Assembly (NCBI GenBank): GCA_026989495.1 | Contig: JALSJE010000103.1 | Coordinates: 1 to 52,618, forward strand | Source: Gammaproteobacteria bacterium | GTDB taxonomy: Bacteria > Pseudomonadota > Gammaproteobacteria > S144-34 | Direction: 5' to 3' | DNA length: 52,618 bases | Shown here: one piece after another, positions 41,379 to 50,102 of the stretch | Layout: the number at the start of each line of letters is the position of its first letter | Numbering within the stretch: position 1 is the first letter of the stretch | Notes under the pieces: generated by a model | Database searches by the model: none | What the model was told of the DNA's origin: nothing | Seen by the model: the letters and a program-made list of their open reading frames with translations, nothing else | Made by a program: the position numbers and the translations under genes

Positions 41379-41795
41379 TCATGCCGCCGCCACCGCGTCA
41401 GCGATGAGCTGCGCGGCGTCCTCCCAGTGCTGCTCGCCGATGTCGAAGGGGTTGCGGCGCGGAATGAGGTCGCCGCCGTCGAGGTGGAAGACGATGTAGG
41501 CCGTGCTGGTCGATGCCATCGCCCAGTCCTTGCCACTCTCCGCTCGGATCGAGCTTCGCAGCTGCCCGGTGTCGATCATGGGCGCCGCGCTGCCCTTTTG
41601 GTCGATGGTGCTGGGCGCGTTTGGGGGCCAGGCGCCATCGCCCTGGCTGTCGATCCGGTCGACGACGGCGGCGACGAAGTCCTCGGCCACGATGGCGAAC
41701 GTGGGCGCTAGGACCTCGGTCGCTCGCCCCTTGCGCTCGAGCACCTCGAGCAGGTCGGTGGGATCCACCTGAACGTCGAAGAGAACCGACGACAT
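41379..41795 (-). CDS. Tail completion / virion morphogenesis protein
   Basis: This 138-residue protein resembles the gp10/virion-morphogenesis group. A helical N-terminus carries DLLEVLERKGRATEVLAPTF. The core has DGAWPPNAPSTIDQKGSAAP then MIDTGQLRSSIRAESG, which is the hallmark (W..L...T...K....L..TG.L..S), and there is a final helix. Such proteins stabilise the head-to-tail joint. The ATG at 41795 is chosen because longer frames upstream run through the DUF1320-like gene. Confidence 0.83.
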   Translation of the reverse strand: MSSVLFDVQVDPTDLLEVLERKGRATEVLAPTFAIVAEDFVAAVVDRIDSQGDGAWPPNAPSTIDQKGSAAPMIDTGQLRSSIRAESGKDWAMASTSTAYIVFHLDGGDLIPRRNPFDIGEQHWEDAAQLIADAVAAA

Positions 41796-41811
41796 CGCGC
41801 AGCACCCGCGG

Positions 41812-42282
41812 CTAGAACCCGCCCGGGCCCCTGGGGTTGTCCTTCGTGGCCGCGAAGATGGGGCGACGGTCGGGACGCGTGCGAACACCGAGGCGCGCGT
41901 TGGTGCCCGCCTCGGCCTCGCCCTTCGCGCGGCGCTTGCCAGCGGCGATCTCCACGAGGCGCTTCTCGGCTCGCGCCGCCCACCCGCTGTAGGGCGTCTT
42001 GCCGTCCTCGCTCTGCAGCCCGGACCGGCGCATGCCGGCGAGCTCGGCGGCGATGTCGAGCACCGCCCCCTTGGCCGCGCGGTCGGCGGTCATGAGATCG
42101 GTGATCTGCTGCTCGGACGGGAAGCCGGACCACAGGATTCCCATGGCCCGGTCGGACGCCTCCTCGAGCAACTCGTCGACGATGGCGTTGTCGGCCTGGC
42201 CCGAGCCGTCGTCGCTCGTCAGCTCAGCGAGAGTGTGAACCCCGATGCGCCGCTCAAGCTCGGCTTTCGTGATGAGGGCCAT
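41812..42282 (-). CDS. DUF1320 head-tail connector (Mu gp36-like)
   Basis: A 156-residue helical protein with the DUF1320 signature. The first part is ITKAELERRIGVHTLAELTS, followed by NAIVDELLEEASDRAMGIL, the region typical of gp36. The rest is a basic C-terminal extension (AGKRRAKGEAEAGTNARLGV) that is longer than in Mu. It would attach to the portal ring as adaptor. Order (capsid, small gene, gp36, gp10-like, gp37) follows Mu. Confidence 0.82.
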   Translation of the reverse strand: MALITKAELERRIGVHTLAELTSDDGSGQADNAIVDELLEEASDRAMGILWSGFPSEQQITDLMTADRAAKGAVLDIAAELAGMRRSGLQSEDGKTPYSGWAARAEKRLVEIAAGKRRAKGEAEAGTNARLGVRTRPDRRPIFAATKDNPRGPGGF

Positions 42283-42305
42283 CGAGGGTCAGCGACGGTT
42301 GAGGC

Positions 42306-42602
42306 TCACTCGACGTAGTGTCGAATCGCTCCGATCGCGAGGAAGCGCTTGACGTCGCGCTTGCTCAAGTCCGTCAGGACGTTCTCCATCGATTCCTCGC
42401 CGTCGGTGATCCTGGGGCCTTCCTCACGAGGCTTTCTCGTCTTGGCCGACATGTACTTGAGGATGCAGGTGGGCACGTACTTGCCGGCCTGTGGCTTCGG
42501 CTTGGGGAGGCTGTCGGTGTTCGTCTTGTCCTTGGGCTCCTTGTCGTCGTTGGCGTTGGAGGCCTTCGACGAGCCGCCGGTCTGAATTCGATTGGTGCTC
42601 AT
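42306..42602 (-). CDS. Small protein after major capsid
   Basis: The 98-residue protein starts at an ATG preceded by GGAGA, 23 bp after the capsid stop. The N-terminal half is polar and Lys/Ser/Asp-rich (disordered). The second half has RITDGEESMENVLTDLSKRD and VKRFLAIGAIRHYVE, a small folded unit, as seen in Mu gp35-like proteins. Position (after capsid, before gp36) also fits gp35. A role at the head vertex or joint is likely. Confidence 0.7.
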   Translation of the reverse strand: MSTNRIQTGGSSKASNANDDKEPKDKTNTDSLPKPKPQAGKYVPTCILKYMSAKTRKPREEGPRITDGEESMENVLTDLSKRDVKRFLAIGAIRHYVE

Positions 42603-42625
42603 GGTTCTCCGTTCTGGTGCGTGGC

Positions 42626-43744
42626 CTACTGCCAGGCGTCCTTGATCAGACCTCCACAGTTGGAGCCCGTCATCGTGGCGATGTCGGCCATCGCGCAGAC
42701 GATGAAGATGCCGCCGAGCGAGCCGCGGTCCTCGACTCGGAACTCGCGGGTCACGAAACCGTTGCCGTTCGGGCCACGGAGGCGCCACGTGTAGCTCGTC
42801 GCGATCTCCTCGCCGTCGGTGGGCACACCGGGCGGGATGGTGAGCAGCACAACGTCATTGCCCCAGATGCGGCTCAGGGCCGCACCGGGAACGCTGCGGC
42901 TCTTGGCGGACACGACGCAGATCGGCGGGAGGCCGGGGACGATGAAGTCCCGGTTCTGCTGCTGCGTCATGTTCACCCGCGTCAGCGCGTCGTTGACGGC
43001 GTTGTCGCCGAGCATCTGACGCATCTGGTCCCGCACGTCGGGGTGCCGCAGGAACGCGTTGGCCGTCCGCTGCTCCATGACGATCTTGGAGACGTCCTGG
43101 GCCGACTCCTCGATCCGCGTGTGCAGGTCCAGGAGCGGTTCGCTGGTGGCCACGTCGTTCCACTCGAAGCCCGCGCCGAGTGTGACGCGGTTGCCCGCGT
43201 CCCAGTTGGCGAGGGTCAGGAACATGGTCGCCACGTCCTTTTCGCGGTCGATCATGAGCGCCCGCTGGCAGCGTTTCATGGCCGCCTTGCGGGTATCGTA
43301 GGACGCCTGTGAGCTGACGCGGTCGGGGATGAACGTGCCAATGGCACGCTCGACGACCGTGTACGGCGTGAGCGCCGTCTTCGGATCGACCTCGGGCACC
43401 TTGGCTTCGATGCCCGTCTTGACGTCGACCTCGAGGAAGGCGTCGTCGCTCGAGAAGTCGCGATGCTTGTCGCTCGAGTGGTCGACGAGGATCGGCGGGC
43501 TCAGCTCATCGGCCCGAAAGCCGAAGGGCCTGTAGCCGGCGAGGTACGTGCTCAGCTCGGTCGGGTCGTGCACGTCTGCCGGCGTCAGGTCGAGGGTGAC
43601 CAGCTGCCCAGCGCGACCGTACTGGCTGTCCTCGGCCAGCGCGAACTTCCAGCGCTGCTTGCCGCGGTGCTCGCCGCCGTGAGGGTTGTTCTCGAAGAAG
43701 TGAAGCGGCTTCTGCTGCGCTTCGGTCATCCACTGCATCGCCAT
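42626..43744 (-). CDS. Major capsid protein
   Basis: The 372-residue protein lies in the position of Mu T (gp34) and is about the expected size. It has an HK97-fold-like pattern: KPLHFFENNPHGGEHRGKQR at the start, an acidic EVDVKTGIEAKVPEV region, a spine helix region KAAMKRCQRALMIDREKDVA, then a C-terminal part with LPPICVVSAKSRSVP. It forms the icosahedral shell. There is no cleavable delta domain visible, since scaffold is encoded with the protease gene. It is preceded by the decoration-like gene. Confidence 0.85.
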   Translation of the reverse strand: MAMQWMTEAQQKPLHFFENNPHGGEHRGKQRWKFALAEDSQYGRAGQLVTLDLTPADVHDPTELSTYLAGYRPFGFRADELSPPILVDHSSDKHRDFSSDDAFLEVDVKTGIEAKVPEVDPKTALTPYTVVERAIGTFIPDRVSSQASYDTRKAAMKRCQRALMIDREKDVATMFLTLANWDAGNRVTLGAGFEWNDVATSEPLLDLHTRIEESAQDVSKIVMEQRTANAFLRHPDVRDQMRQMLGDNAVNDALTRVNMTQQQNRDFIVPGLPPICVVSAKSRSVPGAALSRIWGNDVVLLTIPPGVPTDGEEIATSYTWRLRGPNGNGFVTREFRVEDRGSLGGIFIVCAMADIATMTGSNCGGLIKDAWQ

Positions 43745-43798
43745 GATCGTCGGTTCTCCGTCGTCGTCGTTGTCGTCTCGCTCGTCGTCCGTACGGTC

Positions 43799-44206
43799 TC
43801 AGCCCTGTGCGACCACGCCGGGTCCGGCGAGTTCCACCTCCACGAGGTCGTCCTCGGCCGCAGACGTCGTCTCGAGCGTGCCCACCACGTGGGCGTTGGT
43901 GCCGGCCGCCGCCGCCCAGGCGATGACCTTACCGGCCGCATTTGACATCACGCGAACGCCAGGCGTGGGGAGCGCGCCACCTGCCTTGATGACCGCGCGG
44001 CCTCGGATCTGGACGTCGCCCATGTCGCCATCCGGGACGTCACCGATGGTCACCCCGTAGATGGGATCGGTGGTCGTCGCCGGGAGCCCCATCTGCCCCT
44101 CGGTCGAGTCCAGCCGAACGACGAGGTGCTTATCGATCTGCGCACCCGTCACGTTCTTCTTGGCGCGGAGATCGTCCGAGCCCTTGGTGCTTCGTGCCTG
44201 GCCCAT
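43799..44206 (-). CDS. DUF2190-like head decoration protein
   Basis: A 135-residue beta-rich protein in the slot between protease/scaffold and major capsid. It has GAQIDKHLVVRLDSTEGQM, then YGVTIGDVPDGDMGDVQIRG, RAVIKAGGALPTPGVRVMS, and a final GTLETTSAAEDDLVEVELAG. This is the DUF2190-like pattern of capsid decoration proteins that cap capsomer three-fold sites. It is one base from overlapping the previous stop. Confidence 0.78.
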   Translation of the reverse strand: MGQARSTKGSDDLRAKKNVTGAQIDKHLVVRLDSTEGQMGLPATTTDPIYGVTIGDVPDGDMGDVQIRGRAVIKAGGALPTPGVRVMSNAAGKVIAWAAAAGTNAHVVGTLETTSAAEDDLVEVELAGPGVVAQG

Positions 44207-45963
44207 CAGTGGAGCCCTCCCATCGCCGCCTGGCGCTGCGCTCGGACGAGCTCACAAGCGGCCTGCCACCGCTCGTCGAAGCTCAGCTTGTCGCCACCGG
44301 GCTGGCTGGCCACGTAGGCCATGGCCTGCTCGGTGATGTTTCGCCCGGTGAACCGGGACAGGTCGATGGCGCCACCCGAAGGCGCGGGCGGCGCTGGGGG
44401 CTGGCCGCCGTGCTGGCCACCGAAGTGCGCCGGCTGCATGCCCGGAGGCGGCGGCGGAGCACCAGGCAGCGGCGGGGGCTGGCCGAAGCTCTGCAGCAGG
44501 TGCTGCGTGGCACCCTGCGGCAGCGGGTACTTCTCGAGGAACTTGGCGCGCTGAGCGCGGCGGCTCTCGAGGTCCTTGCGGAGCTTGTCGGACTTGCCGC
44601 GGTCGACGCGCAGAACCTCGGAGCGCTTCTCAAGGTCGAGGCCACCGGTCCGGAAAGCCAGGAGCGCCGGCTTGGCCGTGGGCGGCATGCGGTGCGCAGC
44701 CATCGCGGCTTCCACGTCCTCCTCGGCCATCTTGTCCTCGGTGTCCGCCTGGCCGGCGAGCATCTCGGCGATCTCCGGAACCACGCTCTTGAGCTGCTCG
44801 AGGTCGGCGTGAACCGCGGTGACGCTGTCCAGGATCGAGCCTGGATCGTCGACACCGAAGAGCTTGCCGATCGCCTCGAGCTTGGAGCGCGCCTCGGAGC
44901 TCTGCTCGAGCTTGATGCGCATCGATTCCACCTCACGGCGGATGGCGTCGATCGCCTCGTCGTCGTTCGTGATGGTGGCGCTCAGCGCGAGCAGCCGGCA
45001 CAGGGCCAACAACTTTTCGTTCATGCGTTGCTGCGTAGCGCACGTCTTTCGGCCCCTGCCCCTATCCGCCTCGACCGGAGCAGACGTGTCGGGCGAGACG
45101 AGCCGCTGGATGAGCTGCTGCGCGTAGGCCAGCACCTCGGCCGTGGGCGTGAGGATGGGCAGGTTGAGCAGCTGACGAAGGCGCCCCACGAGCCCGCCCA
45201 CGTCGACGCCGGCCGGGGCCGTGTCGGGGGACGAAACGATCGTGGCGAGCTTGTTGAGTTCAGCGGCAGCCTCGGCCACGCCGTCCGTCTCGCTCAGGCC
45301 GAAGATCCAACGCATCTCGCTCATGAGCGCGTCGACGTCGAGCTCGCCGCTCTCGAGCCAGATGCGGGACGCGGCCACGCCACCAACACGCTCGGCCGCC
45401 AGGGGCGCCATCCCCTGAATGAACGGGTCGTTGGTGAGCGCAACGCTGCTCAGGTACCAGCCGATCGATTCCCCCGTAACCGGGTCGACCGCGTCCGGCC
45501 AGATGGCCATGCTCGACCACTGGTAGCGCCCATCGCGAACGTAGCTGAGGGCCGGCTCGAGGAACCGCGTGAGCGACCAGAGTTCCACGCCCTTTTCGCC
45601 ATCACGAACGTCGAGGTCGAGCGTCCAGCCCTGCGCCGGAGCACCGACCACCGCGAGCTGCGAGCCATGTTTTTCGCTCTCGTGGTGGAAGTCCCACGCG
45701 ATGACACCAGCCTCACCCCAGCCGTCCTCACCGGCGCGGTAGCTTGGGTGCCGCCGCAGGTTCTCCTGCAGCTTCTCGAACACCTCACGCGTCAGCTCGA
45801 ATTCGCCTTGATGGTGGCCCTCGTAGCTTCCTTCCGCGGCGATCTGAACCCAGACGGCGTCCTCGCGCAGACGGTTGGGGTCGCCCTCGGGGAGGACCGC
45901 GTGCAGCCGCGCCGCGGCCATGAAGCGACGTCCGCGCAGCTTCGGGAGCTTTCGTCCAGCCAT
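44206..45963 (-). CDS. Mu-I-like prohead protease with scaffold C-terminus
   Basis: The 585-residue protein joins two functions. Residues 1-215 correspond to the Mu I protease region, with AGVIAWDFHHESEKHGSQLA, then LTRFLEPALSYVRDGRYQWS and SSMAIWPDAVDPVTGESIGW, typical of the family. The rest is a helical scaffold part with coiled-coil segments (ESMRIKLEQSSEARSKLEAI) and a Pro/Gly-rich stretch (about 505-545). In Mu, the scaffold Z is also made from an internal start in I. Here an in-frame ATG at 45024 (273 codons) could do so, though its ribosome site is weak. Confidence 0.83.
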   Translation of the reverse strand: MAGRKLPKLRGRRFMAAARLHAVLPEGDPNRLREDAVWVQIAAEGSYEGHHQGEFELTREVFEKLQENLRRHPSYRAGEDGWGEAGVIAWDFHHESEKHGSQLAVVGAPAQGWTLDLDVRDGEKGVELWSLTRFLEPALSYVRDGRYQWSSMAIWPDAVDPVTGESIGWYLSSVALTNDPFIQGMAPLAAERVGGVAASRIWLESGELDVDALMSEMRWIFGLSETDGVAEAAAELNKLATIVSSPDTAPAGVDVGGLVGRLRQLLNLPILTPTAEVLAYAQQLIQRLVSPDTSAPVEADRGRGRKTCATQQRMNEKLLALCRLLALSATITNDDEAIDAIRREVESMRIKLEQSSEARSKLEAIGKLFGVDDPGSILDSVTAVHADLEQLKSVVPEIAEMLAGQADTEDKMAEEDVEAAMAAHRMPPTAKPALLAFRTGGLDLEKRSEVLRVDRGKSDKLRKDLESRRAQRAKFLEKYPLPQGATQHLLQSFGQPPPLPGAPPPPPGMQPAHFGGQHGGQPPAPPAPSGGAIDLSRFTGRNITEQAMAYVASQPGGDKLSFDERWQAACELVRAQRQAAMGGLH

Positions 45964-45999
45964 GGCGCCAGCATGGCACCCGGCCCCTCGACGCCAGCG

Positions 46000-46230
46000 T
46001 TACCCCTCGTCGGCGAAGTACTCGTGAATGCGGACGGACAGCACCTCGGCCATCGCGAAGGTGTCGTCCTGCATCATGCTGAGCATGTGGGCGAGCTCGC
46101 TCGCGTGCTGCCGCGTCAGGGTGGGTAGCTCCTGTTCGAAGTACTCAAGCGCCCGCAGGGGGTCGTTGGGAACGACGTCGTCGAACTTCAACGGCCGATC
46201 GAGCTTCCTGTTGAGCTTCAGTCCCCTCAC
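46000..46230 (-). CDS. Small acidic protein between head genes
   Basis: The 76-residue protein is helical and acidic: a basic N-terminus (KLNRKLDRPL), then DPLRALEYFEQELPTLTRQH and MLSMMQDDTFAMAEVLSVRI. Its ATG overlaps the MuF-like stop. It lies between the MuF-like and protease genes, where some Mu-like phages have gp31 (G-type). Possibly a head-completion factor or a scaffold helper. No family is assigned. Confidence 0.66.
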   Translation of the reverse strand: MRGLKLNRKLDRPLKFDDVVPNDPLRALEYFEQELPTLTRQHASELAHMLSMMQDDTFAMAEVLSVRIHEYFADEG

Positions 46231-48371
46231 TCGTCCCTCACCGCCGTCTCCAGGTGATCGGCGAGCTTCGAATCCGTCGACAGCTGCCGCGCGAAGCGTT
46301 GAAGATACGCCTTCGGCGTCACCACGTCGACGTCGACCGCCTCGGCCTTGAAGCGCTTGGCCGCCTTGACCACCGCCATGTCGTCGATGCCGTGTGCCCG
46401 TGTCACCTGCAACAGCGACCCGATGTATCGATCGTAGGGCCCTGGTCCCGTCAGCGGCGTCCTCAACAGCTCCTCGGTGCTGTGCCGAGCCAGCAGCTCG
46501 GTCACCGCCTCCTCGAGCTTGGCGCCAGCGCCCTGGTAGGCACCGTCAAACCCCGGGCCGCAACCGTGGATCTCTTCATGCAGCACCGCCGATAACGAGC
46601 GCGCCTCATCGGCCTCTACCACGGCTCCCCTCGCCGCCTTCGCGAGGCCCGCCCGTGCCCACGCCAGCGTTCGGGCCTGGTGGATCACATGCCCCGTCTT
46701 ACGGTTGTGAGCGGCCAAGGCGCCGTAGGCGTCGAGCCGCTGCGGCCACACCTGGATCACCGCGCGGCCGACCATGCCGCGCCAGTTGTCGCGGCTCACC
46801 ATGCCGAGCGTCCGCAGCGCTCGCTGCGTCGCCTCACGCACCGCCTCCAGGCGGTTATCGTCCAGCGCCCCGAGCAACCCAGCTCGCGCCGCCTCGACGC
46901 TCTCGTGGGCGCGCGTCAGCGGGGGCGGTGCCTCGATGACCCGCAGTCGAATCTTCCCCGCGCCACCGGCGATGTCGTCCACCACGTCGGCCAAGGCGTC
47001 CTCGGCACCAGCGATCACGTGGTACCGGTCACCGACCCGCACGGCCACAGCGCGACGGCGTATCCCCGTGCGCAGGCGCGCCGCGACCTCGTTGCCGATC
47101 ACCGTCGCCCGATCGAGCACCACCTTGCCCACGTCCACCGCCTCGGGGTCGCTGTGCGTCAACCGCACGTAGTCCTCCGGGTCGATCCCACGCTCGGCGA
47201 AGGGCGCCTTGGCGGCGGCCCGCTCGCGCTTGGTGGGGCGACGAATGCCCAAGTCGGACGGCCGGATCCGGCCTCGCCGATTCTTGTCCACGCTGTCGAG
47301 CTTCTCGAGGGCGCGCCGGACGGGCAGATCGAGGTGCTTGTCCGCGCCACGCAGCAGGCTCGCCCCCTTCGACGGGCGATCGGGTTGAGCAGGCGGTTCG
47401 CGCTCGGGGTCCGGGGGGTCGGGGTTGGCGATCCGCAGGCTCACCATCGGTGGCGGCTTGTTTGTCCACCTCGGGTCGGGCAGGTTCGGCAGCGGGCCGG
47501 TGTGGATGGTCGGCCCGTGGTCCTGCACCCACTTGTCCGAGCGACTCACGAGCCGGCACCGGCAGTTGTGCCCGAACGGCGCGGCCGTCGCCTGCCACCC
47601 GGGATCGTCGGCGCGCATGACCCAGCCGTTGACGTGCGCGTGCGTCTTGCGGGTGCGCACGTCGCGCACCGCCCGCACCTGCCACCAGGGGCGCACCGCG
47701 AGCACGTGGGGCTGCGTCATGTGGGTCATGCGGCCCCGCGCGTAGGCGCTCTGAACGGCGTTGCGGTAGACCGTCTCAGCGTGCTGGCGGCTGAGCCCCT
47801 CGGCCACCTCCTGAACGCGCAGACGCGCCCTCGCCACCCCCTCCCCGTCGGCCACCGACCGCGCGACCACGTCCTGGATCCGCGCCACCAGCGCCTCGCT
47901 CGACTGCTTGGCCACGGTGAACGCCTCGGTGCGCTCGTGGCGGGTCATCTCGTCCCAGGCCTCGCGCGTGACGGCGGTGCGCGCGCGGAACTCCTCGACC
48001 ACCTCGTGCCAGGGGCGGACGGGATCGGTGGCGCGCCCCACCCGCCGCCGGCCCTGCGGGGCGTCGCACCGGAGCGTCTCGAGGTTGCGGAACGGATCGG
48101 GCGCGTCGACGTCGTCGGTCTCAGCCTCGATCCGGCTGTCGTCGGCGCCGAGCACGGCGGCGCGCAGCACCAAACGCATCAGGCTCAGCGCGAGATCGTG
48201 CAGGTCGACGTCTTCAGCCGGGCGACCGTCGAGGACCTCCTTGAGAAGGCGCCGGTAGGCCCCCACCCCCTCCTCGAGTTCGACGGCGACCAGCGAGCTC
48301 GGCCCCCGGTCGGTGACTGCCGTCAACGCCCGCGCCGCGAGCTCATGGATCGAGCGGGCGGTGATGATCAT
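46227..48371 (-). CDS. MuF/SPP1 gp7-like head protein with HExxH C-terminal domain
   Basis: The N-terminal part (1-290) is a MuF-type minor head protein: SRQHAETVYRNAVQSAYARG, then RDVRTRKTHAHVNGWVMRAD and FGHNCRCRLVSRSDKW, the family's C-terminal CxC motif. An Arg/Pro-rich linker follows (about 300-375). The C-terminal half (380-714) is an added domain that holds a zinc-protease-like HEEIH (598-602) with later Glu in LEEAVTELLARH, like the third ligand of gluzincins. MuF proteins often carry toxin or enzyme domains at the C-terminus and are injected with DNA. The total of 714 residues is about twice Mu F. Confidence 0.85.
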   Translation of the reverse strand: MIITARSIHELAARALTAVTDRGPSSLVAVELEEGVGAYRRLLKEVLDGRPAEDVDLHDLALSLMRLVLRAAVLGADDSRIEAETDDVDAPDPFRNLETLRCDAPQGRRRVGRATDPVRPWHEVVEEFRARTAVTREAWDEMTRHERTEAFTVAKQSSEALVARIQDVVARSVADGEGVARARLRVQEVAEGLSRQHAETVYRNAVQSAYARGRMTHMTQPHVLAVRPWWQVRAVRDVRTRKTHAHVNGWVMRADDPGWQATAAPFGHNCRCRLVSRSDKWVQDHGPTIHTGPLPNLPDPRWTNKPPPMVSLRIANPDPPDPEREPPAQPDRPSKGASLLRGADKHLDLPVRRALEKLDSVDKNRRGRIRPSDLGIRRPTKRERAAAKAPFAERGIDPEDYVRLTHSDPEAVDVGKVVLDRATVIGNEVAARLRTGIRRRAVAVRVGDRYHVIAGAEDALADVVDDIAGGAGKIRLRVIEAPPPLTRAHESVEAARAGLLGALDDNRLEAVREATQRALRTLGMVSRDNWRGMVGRAVIQVWPQRLDAYGALAAHNRKTGHVIHQARTLAWARAGLAKAARGAVVEADEARSLSAVLHEEIHGCGPGFDGAYQGAGAKLEEAVTELLARHSTEELLRTPLTGPGPYDRYIGSLLQVTRAHGIDDMAVVKAAKRFKAEAVDVDVVTPKAYLQRFARQLSTDSKLADHLETAVRDE

Positions 48372-50052
48372 CGGTCAGCTCGTCCGTGAGCAGGGCTTCC
48401 AGTACCGCGTCGCGTGTCCCCTGCCCCATCGAAGCGAGCGCCTCGATGGCGTCGTCGGTGAGATCGAGGCCCCGGAACTTGGCGAGCTGGCGGATGCCGC
48501 CACCCACCTCCGCGATCCATCGCGCATCGTCCGTTCCGAGGCCCGGGACCCTGTGCAAATCCTCGAGTCGCCAGGCCATCGCCGCATCGTAGGCCATGGT
48601 TGCCGCCTCAGTGGTGATCCCCGCTCGCGTCACGATCTGCGCCACCATGCGCTCGCGGTCCTCGTCGGCACGGTCCTCGGCGCCGGCGGTGCCCTCGTCC
48701 TCCTGGGTGGACGCGGCCGCCGAGGCCGCGTCCAGATCGGCCGACTCGCTGGGATCCACGACTTGGTAGCGCACCTTCCCATCCTCGTCGCGCATCCCAA
48801 CCACGTAGGCCTCATCGTCATCAGGGGCCCGCGTCCCAGATGTCTCCCGCACCTCGTCGATAGCGACCGGCACCTGCAGTGCCACTGCGCGTTCGAGGAG
48901 TCCCATTCCCTTCTCGCGGTCGCGCGGCGGATCCGTCTGCAGCGCGAAGCGAGGGGCGCACTTGACGGCGTCGTGGCCGCGATTGAGCGCCACGATGGGC
49001 ACCACCAGTTGTTCCTGGACGCGACCACTCAGACCCTCGCCGAGTCGGTGGTGGATGATGTCCTGCTCGCCCTTGGCCACGATCCCGCCAGCGCGGTTCG
49101 TGTCGTTGGTATCCGTCGTCCCGGTGTTGCCGAGCCATAGCTTCGACATCTGCTTGTCGACGTCGTCGCTGGTCATCTGGAACAGCTGTCCACTGTTCTC
49201 GTGGGGGAAAACCACGTCGAGGTCGATGTCGCGCTCGAAGCGCGCGGTGGTGTCGCGGCCGAGGGCTTCGGCCGCCTCCTCGGCCGCCTCGAGGCCCTCG
49301 GGGCTCGCGTACTCCCCGCCCTTCACGATGCGCCAGGGGACCGCGAAGAGCTCGATGAGGATCATGCGGTAGCGCCAGCTGAAGCGCTTAAAGAACGTCC
49401 AGTAGAGCGACCGCGGCGCCAATCCCTCGCGCTCGGGGTACTCCCGGAACAGCCGTGGCAGCCACCAGATGAACTTCCCAGGGACATCGGCCAACCGCAG
49501 TCCATCATCGGCAAAGTTCCCCGTTTGCTGCCAGGTATCGATGAGGCGCAGGTCGCGTGCCCGGTCAAAGCTCAGCCTGCGCGGATGGATCCAATCGAGC
49601 TGGCGCACCCACCAGGGATCACGGCCTGGGCGCTGCTCCCATTGGATCTCGTGGGCGCCCCGACCATCGTACTCCGCCCATGCCAGGTCGTAGAGCCGCT
49701 CGCCGAAGCATGGGATCTGCGTCAGCTGCGCCCGCACCAGATCGGCGAGCTCCTCGGCGAGCCCCGCGTCGATGTCCGGCCCCTTCGCCGGCGTCAGCCC
49801 CCATGGGGTGCTCTGGATGGCGCCGAAGCGCTTCACCGCCAGGGCCTGCACGTGCCCATCGAGCGACAGCGTCTCGCTCTCCAGGTCGGTGATGGCCACC
49901 ATCTGCCCGCACTCGGCCTGCCGAATGGCGTATTCGATGCGCGCCATGTCAAGGCTCCGGCCGTAGTAGGTTCGGTACTCCTCGCTGCGGGGCAGGCGCC
50001 GCGGCACGATGCGCCGCCGCAGGTCGCTGATGGTGATCTCCCTGACGCTCAC
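48343..50052 (-). CDS. Portal protein (DUF935, Mu gp29-like)
   Basis: The 569-residue protein matches Mu gp29. N-terminal YRTYYGRSLDMARIEYAIRQ is followed by a helix/strand part with LDGHVQALAVKRFGAIQSTP, the conserved WIHPRRLSFDRARDLRLID, and the crown region with IVAKGEQDIIHHRLGEGLSG. The C-terminal 150 residues are acidic and helical. It forms the dodecameric portal. It overlaps the MuF-like gene by 29 bp. Confidence 0.9.
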   Translation of the reverse strand: MSVREITISDLRRRIVPRRLPRSEEYRTYYGRSLDMARIEYAIRQAECGQMVAITDLESETLSLDGHVQALAVKRFGAIQSTPWGLTPAKGPDIDAGLAEELADLVRAQLTQIPCFGERLYDLAWAEYDGRGAHEIQWEQRPGRDPWWVRQLDWIHPRRLSFDRARDLRLIDTWQQTGNFADDGLRLADVPGKFIWWLPRLFREYPEREGLAPRSLYWTFFKRFSWRYRMILIELFAVPWRIVKGGEYASPEGLEAAEEAAEALGRDTTARFERDIDLDVVFPHENSGQLFQMTSDDVDKQMSKLWLGNTGTTDTNDTNRAGGIVAKGEQDIIHHRLGEGLSGRVQEQLVVPIVALNRGHDAVKCAPRFALQTDPPRDREKGMGLLERAVALQVPVAIDEVRETSGTRAPDDDEAYVVGMRDEDGKVRYQVVDPSESADLDAASAAASTQEDEGTAGAEDRADEDRERMVAQIVTRAGITTEAATMAYDAAMAWRLEDLHRVPGLGTDDARWIAEVGGGIRQLAKFRGLDLTDDAIEALASMGQGTRDAVLEALLTDELTDDHHRPLDP

Positions 50053-50102
50053 GTCGACTGCTCCATGTGTCCACTCACGTGCCGTAGCCTCGCACCCCGG
50101 GG

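Noticed and set aside
44194-46128. Plus-strand open frame of 644 codons
   Set aside because: Antisense to the Mu-I-like protease/scaffold gene; its composition is Arg/Gly/Leu-rich without motifs.
46680-48389. Plus-strand open frame of 569 codons
   Set aside because: Antisense to the MuF-like gene, which has the conserved CxC and helical motifs. No independent signal.
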